From assembly GCA_037138335.1 (NCBI GenBank), contig JBAXIO010000002.1, positions 248,001 to 312,000 of the forward strand: DNA of 64,000 nucleotides, written 5' to 3'. The stretch is from CAIRDP01 sp037138335 (GTDB lineage: Bacteria; Bacteroidota; Bacteroidia; Bacteroidales; FEN-979). The translations under genes were made by a program, and so were the position numbers. The notes under the pieces were generated by a model that did not search any database, had not been told where the DNA came from, and saw only the letters and a list, made by a program, of their open reading frames with translations. Shown here piece after piece: positions 52,884-61,006 of the stretch. Position 1 is the stretch's first letter. Each line of letters begins with the position of its first letter.

Positions 52884-53816
52884 TTATTCTACCTGGAATG
52901 CTTCAGCAACGCCATGCCCGGCAACCTTTATGCTGGCGTTCACTTCAAATCCCATCAGCAAAACAAATGCATTGGAGTATATCCATAGCATGATCACGAG
53001 CAGGGTCCCGATTGAACCGTACAATGCGTTGTAACGTGAAAAGTTATCCACATAGAAATTGAATCCCTGTGTAGTCAGTACAATCAGCAGGGTGGATAAG
53101 GTGGAACCTGCAGAGATGAACCTGAACCGGTCGGTACGTGAAGGAGCCAGGAAGTACATGAAAGAGATAGCCAGGAAGAGGGCGGCCAGGATGATCAGCC
53201 AGCGAAGTATCTGCAAGAGGAAAATAAAGAAATGTGCATTGACGATGACATCGGGCAGGATGAATTTAAGCAGCTTAAACCCAAAAGTCATCAGGCCGAT
53301 CGCGACGATCAGCAGGAAGGAAATAATGATGACCAGGACGAATGCGATGATATATTGTTTTACCGTTGACCGGGATTCGATATCATGGTAGGTGTTATTA
53401 AACGCTTCGATGAGGCTTTTCATGCCTTTGGTTGAGAAATAAAGGGCCAGGAAAAAGTTGAGGATAAGGACCCCGCTTCTGGGCCTGGTAATGATATCGG
53501 TAATGGTTTCCTGCACAGAAGCCCATACTATGCCAGGCATAAAGTCCTGGATCAGTGTCAGCAGTGTTTGCTGGAAATTTGCGATCGGTATAAATGGAAT
53601 GATGGAAAAAAGGAAGATCAGGAAAGGGAAAATCGCAAGAAAAAATGAAAACGAAATGGCCGAGGCCCTGGTTGCAATATAGCCCTGTTGCATCCCTTTG
53701 AAGAAGAAACCGAAAACATTATGGAGAGGCAGCCCGTCAAAGCCCGGCAGAATGATCTTTTTGGAAAGACCAGTAAGAAAGGCAATTAATTTCCCGTTGA
53801 GAAATTTCTGCAGCAT
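52884..53816 (-). CDS. YihY/BrkB family inner-membrane protein
   Basis: A 310-residue protein with six hydrophobic helices. Family marks are AISFSFFLAIFPFLIFLFSIIPF, RPRSGVLILNFFLALYFSTKGM and YGSIGTLLVIMLWIYSNAFVLLMGFE. Its function is not settled; it was once called ribonuclease BN, wrongly. I prefer ATG 53816 over ATG 53828, because a TATCTTTG element ends at 53833, only 4 bp before the latter. Confidence 0.87.
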   Translation of the reverse strand: MLQKFLNGKLIAFLTGLSKKIILPGFDGLPLHNVFGFFFKGMQQGYIATRASAISFSFFLAIFPFLIFLFSIIPFIPIANFQQTLLTLIQDFMPGIVWASVQETITDIITRPRSGVLILNFFLALYFSTKGMKSLIEAFNNTYHDIESRSTVKQYIIAFVLVIIISFLLIVAIGLMTFGFKLLKFILPDVIVNAHFFIFLLQILRWLIILAALFLAISFMYFLAPSRTDRFRFISAGSTLSTLLIVLTTQGFNFYVDNFSRYNALYGSIGTLLVIMLWIYSNAFVLLMGFEVNASIKVAGHGVAEAFQVE

Positions 53817-53832
53817 ATTGGTGAGCATGCTG

Positions 53833-53840
53833 CAAAGATA
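53833..53840 (-). promoter_or_regulatory. -7 element TATCTTTG of the YihY gene
   Basis: The minus strand reads TATCTTTG. It ends 4 bp before ATG 53828 and 16 bp before ATG 53816, so it favours the second start. No -33 TTG is obvious. Confidence 0.45.
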
Positions 53841-53864
53841 AGAAAAGCTGAAGAGAAGCGGGTT

Positions 53865-55169
53865 TTACTTAGATGTGGCTTTATGTTTGTTATAGTCTTT
53901 AAGCTCTTTGATCCTGTTGCGGGCATACACGGTGTATGACATCACCTGGGGCAGGTTCTGGGCTGAAACTGAATCGGCCGGCTTCATCTTCATGAACGCC
54001 TCGTACCAGGGAAGGGCCGTGGATGGTTTGTGCAGGTAATAATCGTACTGGTAGGCGATCTTGAAAACTATTGCCGGGTCCTTAGTGTCTGTGTTATGGG
54101 CCTTTAAAAGAATTTCCAGGGCGGTATCGGGTTTGGAGTTTAAATTGTATGCCCCGGCCAGTTCGGCATACAGTGTGAGAAGGAACTGTTCTGATGGCAT
54201 TATGATCTTCAATGTTTTTTGAAGGTAACACAGCCCGGTATCGGGGATGAATGAGCGCATGGCAGAGACCCCGTAATAGAAACAGACCTCCACGTCGGTA
54301 GTGTCCATAACATAGGCTTTCCTGAAGGAAGGGACGGCTGAGTCGTACATTTCAAGCTTATACCGGCAAAGCCCCAGGTATTTCAATGTGAATTTCGAAT
54401 TGTCGCCCATCCGCATCGACCTTCTGAACCTTTCGGCCGAACCCGGGTAGTCTTTAAGAAGGTAAGTGGCATAGGCGTTAAGCCGCATCACGGAATATGC
54501 TTTAGGGTTTTCTTTCATAAACCTTGCTGTAATTGAAACGGCCGAATCATAATCTTTATGGCGGATGAGGATGTTGGCTGCTTTAACCATGACCCCTGCA
54601 TCGGCAGGATTTAAGCGAAGTGCACGGTAATAGAAAAGCAGGGCTGAGTCGGGTTTCCTGAGATCCAGGCATACATTGCCTATCTGTTTCAGCAGGTAAA
54701 AGGATGTGGAATCATACCTGTAAAGCGGTAGCAGCAGCTTAAAGGCGGCAGGGTTATCCTCGGTTTGGGAATAAATAGCGGCCAGCTGTAAACATACGGA
54801 TTCATTCAGGGAATCTTTTTCAAGGATCTTTTTATACCAGTGAACCGCCTGCTCGGTCTCCCCGGTTTGGCGGTAAAGGCCGGCAAGCTTGTTCATGATC
54901 CTGGGGTTGGTGCTGTCGGCATGCCAGGCGCGCAGGAATAGGCTTTCGGCTTCCTTAAAACGGAACAGGGCCAGCATGGCCTCTCCTTCGGGGAGTAAAA
55001 AATCGGTCCTTGCAGTATCGGCGGCACGAAGGTTTTCGGCAAGTGCAATAGCCTCCTTATACTGGTAATTTTCAATCAGTGTCTTAAGCTGGCGGGCAGG
55101 GGTATCCTGCTGGGCAATTACACGGAATGAAGCAATGACAAGCAGGACAAATATGGCCCGGGTTTTCAT
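53865..55169 (-). CDS. Secreted tetratricopeptide-repeat protein
   Basis: A 434-residue protein with a signal peptide (1-19, TRAIFVLLVIASFRVIA). About ten TPR or Sel1-like helical repeats follow with the 34-residue spacing (EAESLFLRAWHADSTNPRIMNKLAGLY, AVHWYKKILEKDSLNESVCLQLA, ALLFYYRALRLNPADAGVMVKAA). No enzymatic domain is seen; it probably works as a periplasmic protein-interaction scaffold. It is 36 bp upstream of the YihY gene's -7 element and transcribed in the same direction. Confidence 0.8.
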   Translation of the reverse strand: MKTRAIFVLLVIASFRVIAQQDTPARQLKTLIENYQYKEAIALAENLRAADTARTDFLLPEGEAMLALFRFKEAESLFLRAWHADSTNPRIMNKLAGLYRQTGETEQAVHWYKKILEKDSLNESVCLQLAAIYSQTEDNPAAFKLLLPLYRYDSTSFYLLKQIGNVCLDLRKPDSALLFYYRALRLNPADAGVMVKAANILIRHKDYDSAVSITARFMKENPKAYSVMRLNAYATYLLKDYPGSAERFRRSMRMGDNSKFTLKYLGLCRYKLEMYDSAVPSFRKAYVMDTTDVEVCFYYGVSAMRSFIPDTGLCYLQKTLKIIMPSEQFLLTLYAELAGAYNLNSKPDTALEILLKAHNTDTKDPAIVFKIAYQYDYYLHKPSTALPWYEAFMKMKPADSVSAQNLPQVMSYTVYARNRIKELKDYNKHKATSK

Positions 55170-55230
55170 GGATTCAAAAGAAGACAGGTAAGGAGCATAA
55201 AAGTATGAAATATTCCGGGAAATGGAAACA

Positions 55231-56877
55231 TCAGCACTGAACTTCCGGAACCCTGGCGGGTTTTTGAATGCTTTTTCCCGTCATCCGGTTATTAAAGGCT
55301 TCTTCACTTTTATTTTCCATTACGGCCAGGGTATTGTTCACCGATGCAACGATATACTTCCTTTGTTTCTGGAAATGGATGAACATGGCTGCGAGGTTCA
55401 CTGCGGCCTCTATCCCGGAAGGGTTCCTGAAAATAACCTTGAAGAACATCTTCCAGTAATGCTTACCGGTTTCCTTTGAGAATCCGGCTTCCCTGCAAAC
55501 CCTGAGAAAGGACCTCATATAAATAAGCCAGGTTGAGAACGAGGGCTTATGCCTGTATTTCGTTTTGATTTTCAGGCCTGTGTATATAACACGCTGGTAA
55601 TAATTCTGAGGATCGTACACAGTGCCCAGAACTTCTATGTAATTTTTAAGTACTTCGGCACGCGGGATTAGGGTGGCAAAGTTAAGCCCGCTGGTCATCT
55701 GGTCAATATCGGTATCTCCCACATTCTGGGCCGCAAGATGGAACAACCTCTCCTCGGCTTCAAGCCGGCGGGTAAGCTGGGTGTTGGGAAGGGCATATAA
55801 CAATCCTATCATAGCCATGCAGATGCCCGATTCCTGGATGGAATTGATCATATTGGAGGCGATCTGCCTGCTTTCGCTGTCAAACCCGATGATGTATCCC
55901 CCGTTGCTGACCATGCCGTAGGAAAGGATCTTGCTTACGGCCTCCTCGATGGGCTTGTTGACATTCTGGTTCTTATTGTTCTGTGCAAGTGCGTCGTTCT
56001 CGGGTGTTTCGATGCCGAGGAACACATACCTGAAGTCGCAATCCTGCATAAGCTGTAAAAGTTCGTCATCATCGGCCAGGTTGACCGAAGCTTCTGTTGT
56101 GAAGTAGAAAGGGTATTTCCTTGCTTTTGTCCAGGCTTTGATCTCCCTCAGCAACTCTTTTACTTTTTTCTTGTTGCCGATGAAGTTATCGTCGACCATG
56201 TCGATATGGCCCCGGTAACCCAGGTCATACAGGGTCTGGAGTTCTTTAAGGATCTGCCCGTTAGTTTTAAACCTCGGGGTCCGGCCAAAAAGTTCGATCA
56301 CGTCGCAGAACTCGCAGTTGAATGGGCATCCGCGGATAAACTGCATGCCTATCATGATATAATCGCGGAACCGTATAAGATCGTAACGCGGGATGACCGA
56401 TTCGAGCATATTGGCCCGTTCGGTTGAATGGTAGGTTCCGGTTGTAATCCCCACTTCGAGGTCCCTCAGGAACATGGGGATGGTGATCTCGCCTTCTCCG
56501 AGTACAAGAAAATCGGCTTCCTGGTACAGGCCGGGCTGGGAGGTGGGATCGGGGCCTCCCACAACCACTATGCGTTCAAGTTCATGGGCCCTGCGGATGA
56601 ATTCGAGCATGCTCTTCTGCTGGGGAAGCATGCCTCCCGTACAAACGATATCAGCCCATAGCAACTGCTCGTCAAGCAGGGGTTCAACATTCTCGTCGAC
56701 CAGCTTAAAAGTCCATTGCTGGGGAAGAAGAGCGGCAACTGTAAGCAGTCCCAACGGGGCTGCAGGGTACTTTGCGCCTACGATGTCACAAACATCCTGG
56801 TAATTCCAAAAACTAAACGCGGAAAATTTCGTCTGAACAAGCAGACATTTGGTAGGGCCTCCAAACAGATCCCTCAT
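55231..56877 (-). CDS. B12-binding domain radical SAM protein (DUF4070 type)
   Basis: A 548-residue protein. The N-terminal 150 residues are a cobalamin-binding-like Rossmann domain (PAAPLGLLTVAALLPQQWTF, VVVGGPDPTSQP) without the DxHxxG histidine, as in many B12 radical SAM enzymes. Next comes the radical SAM core with CxxxCxxC (CPFNCEFC) and DDNFIGNKKKVKELLREI, then a DUF4070-type C-terminal part. Relatives include hopanoid C-2 and C-3 methylases and enzymes for phosphonate or lipid modification, so C-methylation of an isoprenoid or lipid is possible, but the substrate is unknown. No neighbour shares its strand closely. Confidence 0.8.
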   Translation of the reverse strand: MRDLFGGPTKCLLVQTKFSAFSFWNYQDVCDIVGAKYPAAPLGLLTVAALLPQQWTFKLVDENVEPLLDEQLLWADIVCTGGMLPQQKSMLEFIRRAHELERIVVVGGPDPTSQPGLYQEADFLVLGEGEITIPMFLRDLEVGITTGTYHSTERANMLESVIPRYDLIRFRDYIMIGMQFIRGCPFNCEFCDVIELFGRTPRFKTNGQILKELQTLYDLGYRGHIDMVDDNFIGNKKKVKELLREIKAWTKARKYPFYFTTEASVNLADDDELLQLMQDCDFRYVFLGIETPENDALAQNNKNQNVNKPIEEAVSKILSYGMVSNGGYIIGFDSESRQIASNMINSIQESGICMAMIGLLYALPNTQLTRRLEAEERLFHLAAQNVGDTDIDQMTSGLNFATLIPRAEVLKNYIEVLGTVYDPQNYYQRVIYTGLKIKTKYRHKPSFSTWLIYMRSFLRVCREAGFSKETGKHYWKMFFKVIFRNPSGIEAAVNLAAMFIHFQKQRKYIVASVNNTLAVMENKSEEAFNNRMTGKSIQKPARVPEVQC

Positions 56878-56969
56878 GTTAATCCCTTCTCAGTAAGAAC
56901 AATTCAATCGGTGTAATAATAAAAAAAACTCTGAACAGCGCTTAAAATTGCGTGTCCGGCGATTTTTTT

Positions 56970-57341
56970 TGTGGAGCTGGGGGGATTCGAACCCCCGTCC
57001 AAACAGGCAGCAAAACTGCTTTCTACATGCTTAGCCGGCGGTTGATTGTCGGGAGAAGGATGGCCCGCGGCAGGCCGGCCTAAACCGTAGTTACCTTAAT
57101 TTCGGATGTTCACCGGAACCTTGAACAGCCTATCCCGTCATTTCTGATGCCTCGGTCGGGACGCCGGCAGGAGGGGCTTCCCGGGAGACAACTGTTGACT
57201 AATCTCTAAGATTAGGCAGCCAGTCTGTAAGCGAAGTTATCGCCGTTTATTGTTGTTGCAGATTCGTATTTGCGGGACTGATCCACGAACTCCCGGCATG
57301 CTTACAATCCCACTTCCCTGCTGTCAAAACCGGTCAACCCC
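56970..57341 (-). ncRNA. ssrA: Transfer-messenger RNA (tmRNA)
   Basis: The acceptor stem pairs GGGGTTG (57341-57335, minus strand) with CAGCTCC (56979-56973). The T arm reads GGGGGTTCGAATCCCCC, and the 3' CCA is not encoded (A-C-A). The tag reading frame runs from GGC (57244-57242) to TAA (57214-57212) and codes for GDNFAYRLAA, followed by the usual hairpin CTAATC-TTAGA-GATTAG. The structure is single-piece, not the two-piece permuted form. A -7 element TATATTTG lies 26 bp upstream. It rescues stalled ribosomes with SmpB. Confidence 0.95.
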
Positions 57342-57366
57342 AGGTAATTGTACGTGAAAAAGTTTG

Positions 57367-57374
57367 CAAATATA
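57367..57374 (-). promoter_or_regulatory. -7 element TATATTTG of ssrA
   Basis: The minus strand reads TATATTTG, fitting TAnnTTTG, 25 bp before the mature 5' end of the tmRNA. The gap fits a short precursor leader removed by RNase P. The 8-bp repeat array begins 20 bp further upstream, where a -33 box would be. Confidence 0.45.
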
Positions 57375-57394
57375 CGAAAAATAAGTGAAGATGG

Positions 57395-57474
57395 CTGGAT
57401 GTCTGGATAATTGGATATCTGGATATCTGGATGACTGGATATCTGGATAGCTGGATGACTGGATAGCTGGATAG
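57395..57474. repeat. Ten-unit 8-bp CTGGATnn tandem array next to ssrA and gpsA
   Basis: Ten exact 8-bp units of CTGGATnn (one with a T for C) fill 57395-57474. They are followed by TTATCGGAGCGAAGC (57486-57500), which resembles the TTATCGCAGCGAAGC of the 26-bp repeats at 8762-8839. The array sits between the ssrA promoter and the 3' end of gpsA, leaving about 30 bp unaccounted for. Confidence 0.9.
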
Positions 57475-57507
57475 ACGGTTGTCCGTTATCGGAGCGAAGC
57501 GCCGGAA

Positions 57508-58497
57508 TCAGGGTTCTTCCATCTCGAGGACCGTGCTGACGAACCTGGAAATATCGTATTTGCGGGTAAATATCTTATACAGTTCACTCATGATGGGGAA
57601 ACGTTGTTCAACGCCAGTTTCCCTTGCAATCTTTTCGTAAAAAATGCTGGCTGCAGTCTTCCCCTCAAGCACCAGCTCATGGGAGACATGTTCTGTAAAA
57701 AAGCCTTTCCCTATTAACAGGCCAAGGGTCCTGTTTCGGCTGAGGTCATTCAGGGCCGTAAGCGTAAAATCCCCGTAACCGCAATATTTGTAAATGGTTT
57801 CTTCCTTCCCTCCGAAATAAAGCATGATGTTCATCATCTCCCTGAAGGCCCTTGTGAGGATCAGGAACCTCAGGTTGGGCGAGTTAAACTGGGCATCCAC
57901 AATGCCCAGTACAATGGCATAAATGTTCTTCAGGATGCTAAGTAACTCAACCCCATGTATGTCGTCGGTAAAATCGAGATAAATGGTAGAACCTTTGAAT
58001 AAAACCGAAACCTCATCCGCAGTCACTGCCCCCGGATGTCCTAAAGTAAAACCTGTAGGGATACGGTTAATGATTTCCTTGGCAAAACTTGGTCCTTTCA
58101 GGGTGCAAACCGGGTTGCTGAATCCTTTTTTAAGGCAGTCTACAATGGTATTCTCACCGCGGCCGAATCCCTTGGCCAGGTTTACCAGGATTGAATCGGG
58201 AGGGATGTTTGCCCTGATGGATTCCATGTAATCGAGCATGGCAACTGAAGGGATAGCCAGGAAGATCACCGAGGATCCTTCAAGCCGGCTTACATCGGTC
58301 GTGGCTTTAAGGTCGGCATGAAGGTGGTGCCCGGGAAAATACTTTGCATTGATATGCTGTTCATTGATTGAACCGACAACCTTTTCTTCAACCGAAACCA
58401 GGAGAATTTCCCCGGATGAGTTTTCCGATAAAATGTTGCCCAGGGCAGTGCCTATGGTCCCGGCACCTATTATAGAAATCTTTTTCTTTCCTTTCAT
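57508..58497 (-). CDS. gpsA: NAD(P)H-dependent glycerol-3-phosphate dehydrogenase
   Basis: A 329-residue enzyme. The N-terminal Rossmann fold has GAGTIGTALGNILSEN and NLAKGFGRGENTIVD. The catalytic lysine is in LSILKNIYAIVLGIVDAQFNSPN. It makes sn-glycerol 3-phosphate for phospholipids. The first residues follow 9 bp after the histidine kinase gene on the same strand, so the two are co-transcribed. Confidence 0.88.
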   Translation of the reverse strand: MKGKKKISIIGAGTIGTALGNILSENSSGEILLVSVEEKVVGSINEQHINAKYFPGHHLHADLKATTDVSRLEGSSVIFLAIPSVAMLDYMESIRANIPPDSILVNLAKGFGRGENTIVDCLKKGFSNPVCTLKGPSFAKEIINRIPTGFTLGHPGAVTADEVSVLFKGSTIYLDFTDDIHGVELLSILKNIYAIVLGIVDAQFNSPNLRFLILTRAFREMMNIMLYFGGKEETIYKYCGYGDFTLTALNDLSRNRTLGLLIGKGFFTEHVSHELVLEGKTAASIFYEKIARETGVEQRFPIMSELYKIFTRKYDISRFVSTVLEMEEP

Positions 58498-58506
58498 TCT
58501 CGGTTC

Positions 58507-60894
58507 TCAGTTAAATTCCTTGGGAAATGCAGCAAAACGCAAAGTGAAGGAGGTACCCGGCCGGGGCCCTAATTCATACCGTGCCTCCAGCTGTTCAATC
58601 AGGATCTTGATGATCTGGGAGCCGGTTGAAACATTGGTTTCAAAAGAAAAATTCTCTGGCAGGCCGATGCCGTTATCCCTGATATTAAGAATATAGAAAA
58701 TTGATTCAAGCCCGGTTTCAGCTTTTTCAGTTGTTTTATCCAGCCTCAGGTCGATCCAGATATCCCCCTGTGAGTTTTTAGGGAACGCGTACTTGAAGGC
58801 GTTTGTAAGGAGTTCATTGACAATAAGGCCCAGGGGAAGTGCAATCTCAATCCTTGCAGCGCATTCCTGCACCGAGGTATGAAGCCTTATGTTGGGTTTG
58901 CTGAAAGCACTGCTGATAATACTTGTAAGACGCTCAAGATAGGAACCGAGCGGGATGGCATCAATGCTTTGGTTCTGGTATAACTGCTCATGTACCAGCG
59001 ACATCGTCCTGACCCTGAGCTGGAGATCAATTAAAGGCATGTCGAGTGAATCAACCTTTGCAAATTGTTTCTGCAGTTCCATGAGGCTGATCAAAATCGC
59101 AAAGTTGTTTTTTACCCTGTGGTGGATCTCATACAGCAAAACTTCTTTCTGCCGTTCATTTTCGGCAAGTTGTTCTTCGTAGACCATACGGTCGGAAATA
59201 TCCCTCACCACGGTCACAAGCTCATTAACCTCGCCGCTTAACGGGTCTATCATCGGGTTTATATGGTTTTCGACCCAGAATGAAGTGCCGTCTTTCTTCC
59301 TTCCTTTATAAACAAGTGTCTGGGGCGTTTTTTTCTGGATAATGGATTCGAGGGAGGACCTGATCTGCTTCCTGTAGGAAAGGTCAACCACTTCAAAAGG
59401 ATCAGGCCTTGTAACCAGTTCTTCTTCGGTAAAGCCATACATAGGAAAGCAGCTCGGCGAGATATATTTCCGCTTAAGAGTCTTGTCAAACAGGGAGACG
59501 ACATCAGGGGAATGTTCTGCCAGAAAACGGTAAAGGTTTTCGCTTTCCTCGAAATGACGCTCTGCTTCCTTATGCTCCCTTATCTCGTTTTCAAGTTTGA
59601 AATTCAGCACCTGCAGTTCCTTCTCCGATCTCTGTGTCCTCCGCGTCAACCCGTGAACTATCAGGCCTACAGCGAGAATAAGAAACAGGATAAATCCCAT
59701 AAAAAGCAGCTGCAGCCTGTGATTGCGGAGGTCGAACTGCTGGGCCTCATTCTGACGGGTGAGGAAGTTGTGGGTGTTCTCCACTTCACGCACAAGGTGT
59801 TCGGCTTCAATCGCACGAATAGTGACCTTATTGCGGTCCTCGTTCATCTTGATATGAAGCGTATAATAATCCTGGTATTGCTCAAGGCTTAATTTATAAT
59901 TTTTTTGCAGTGAATAACAGTCGGCAAGCAGCTGATGAGCTTCTTCAATCAAAGTGTTCCGGTTTTCTTCTATGCTGCGTTCAAGGCCGAGCCGCAAATA
60001 ATAAACGGCAGAATCATATTTGCCGACTTCCATAAAGGATCCCCCGAGGTTGATTATGGAGGAACTGATGAGGCTTTTGATACCGGTAATTAATCTTTCA
60101 TGATAGGCTTTTTTGTTGTATTCAAGGGCCGACTGCTTGTTACCGAGAACGGAATAAGCATGGGCGATACGTGTGTTAAGCACGCTTAGTTCACGTATGT
60201 TATCAAGTTGACTGTAGATTACCTTTGCTTTCTGGTACAAAAAAATGGCCCTGTTATACTGTTTGAGCTGGATATAGGCATCTCCTGCAAGTTTGTATGC
60301 CCTGCCGACCCCAAGTTTAAGCTTATGATTTAATGAGTATCCGGCACTGCGGTAGTAATAATCAACAGCTTCCCTGTAATTGCCTTTTCCCATCGCCAGA
60401 TTGCCCTTGGTTATGAATAGTAATGAGGGTTTCTCAATGTCGGTTGATTTACCTAAGAGGACGTATGCTTTGTCAAGGTATGGTTCAGCCCTGTAAGTGT
60501 CATTCAGCAGTAAAAAGATTTCCACCACCGACAGGTTGAGGTTGATTTCATTATCAACATCTCTGAGGGCCTGGTAAATATCCAGGCTTTGAAAATAGTA
60601 TTCCAGGGAAACCGGAAATTCCCCCTGGTTCTTATTGCAAAGCCCCAGGCAAAATAATGCAAAGGCTTCACCTTCCTGGTAATGACAGCTTCGCGAAAGA
60701 TACAGGCTCTGGGTTGCCAGTGACCTGGAATAGGTCATTTCTTCGTAGGAATTTCTTAAAGCCAGTTTGTTAAGTGAGTCAACCTGCCTGATAATGACCG
60801 GAAGCTCAGGCTTGTCCTCTGTTGCAACTGCACGGTTTGCTACGAAACAGAGGAGCAAAAACATCATGATATTGTGAAAGTTCAATTTCTTCAA
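58507..60894 (-). CDS. TPR-PAS sensor histidine kinase (HisKA_2 type)
   Basis: A 795-residue protein: signal sequence (residues 1-25), about six tetratricopeptide-like repeats in the periplasm (residues about 60-350), a membrane helix at about 395-417 (LLFMGFILFLILAVGLIVHGLT), a coiled coil, and a PAS domain (EHSPDVVSLFDKTLKRKYISPS). A HisKA_2 dimerisation domain follows with the phosphoacceptor histidine in YEIHHRVKNNF, then a HATPase domain with N-box NELLTNAFKYAFP and G1 box IRDNGIGLPENF. No cognate receiver gene is adjacent; the response regulator at 49151 lies 8 kb away. A TAACTTTG element (60941-60934) may be its promoter. Confidence 0.88.
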   Translation of the reverse strand: MKKLNFHNIMMFLLLCFVANRAVATEDKPELPVIIRQVDSLNKLALRNSYEEMTYSRSLATQSLYLSRSCHYQEGEAFALFCLGLCNKNQGEFPVSLEYYFQSLDIYQALRDVDNEINLNLSVVEIFLLLNDTYRAEPYLDKAYVLLGKSTDIEKPSLLFITKGNLAMGKGNYREAVDYYYRSAGYSLNHKLKLGVGRAYKLAGDAYIQLKQYNRAIFLYQKAKVIYSQLDNIRELSVLNTRIAHAYSVLGNKQSALEYNKKAYHERLITGIKSLISSSIINLGGSFMEVGKYDSAVYYLRLGLERSIEENRNTLIEEAHQLLADCYSLQKNYKLSLEQYQDYYTLHIKMNEDRNKVTIRAIEAEHLVREVENTHNFLTRQNEAQQFDLRNHRLQLLFMGFILFLILAVGLIVHGLTRRTQRSEKELQVLNFKLENEIREHKEAERHFEESENLYRFLAEHSPDVVSLFDKTLKRKYISPSCFPMYGFTEEELVTRPDPFEVVDLSYRKQIRSSLESIIQKKTPQTLVYKGRKKDGTSFWVENHINPMIDPLSGEVNELVTVVRDISDRMVYEEQLAENERQKEVLLYEIHHRVKNNFAILISLMELQKQFAKVDSLDMPLIDLQLRVRTMSLVHEQLYQNQSIDAIPLGSYLERLTSIISSAFSKPNIRLHTSVQECAARIEIALPLGLIVNELLTNAFKYAFPKNSQGDIWIDLRLDKTTEKAETGLESIFYILNIRDNGIGLPENFSFETNVSTGSQIIKILIEQLEARYELGPRPGTSFTLRFAAFPKEFN

Positions 60895-60956
60895 ACCTGT
60901 CTGGCTCCTTTGATGTTTTCAATGATTGTCATGCAAAGTTAGAAAAATATGGTGTC

Positions 60957-60988
60957 TTGCAGATTTCTGGTCTTTATTCTTAATTTTG
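60957..60988 (+). promoter_or_regulatory. Bacteroidota-type promoter for the nucleotide-sugar cassette
   Basis: TTG (60957-60959), a 21-bp spacer and TAATTTTG (60981-60988) lie 18 bp before the ATG 61007 of the first cassette gene. Confidence 0.55.
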
Positions 60989-61006
60989 TCAGGAATTTAA
61001 ATAAGT

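Noticed and set aside
56973..57000. T-arm-like sequence GGGGGTTCGAATCCCCC as a separate tRNA
   Set aside because: No anticodon arm follows; it is the tRNA-like end of the tmRNA.
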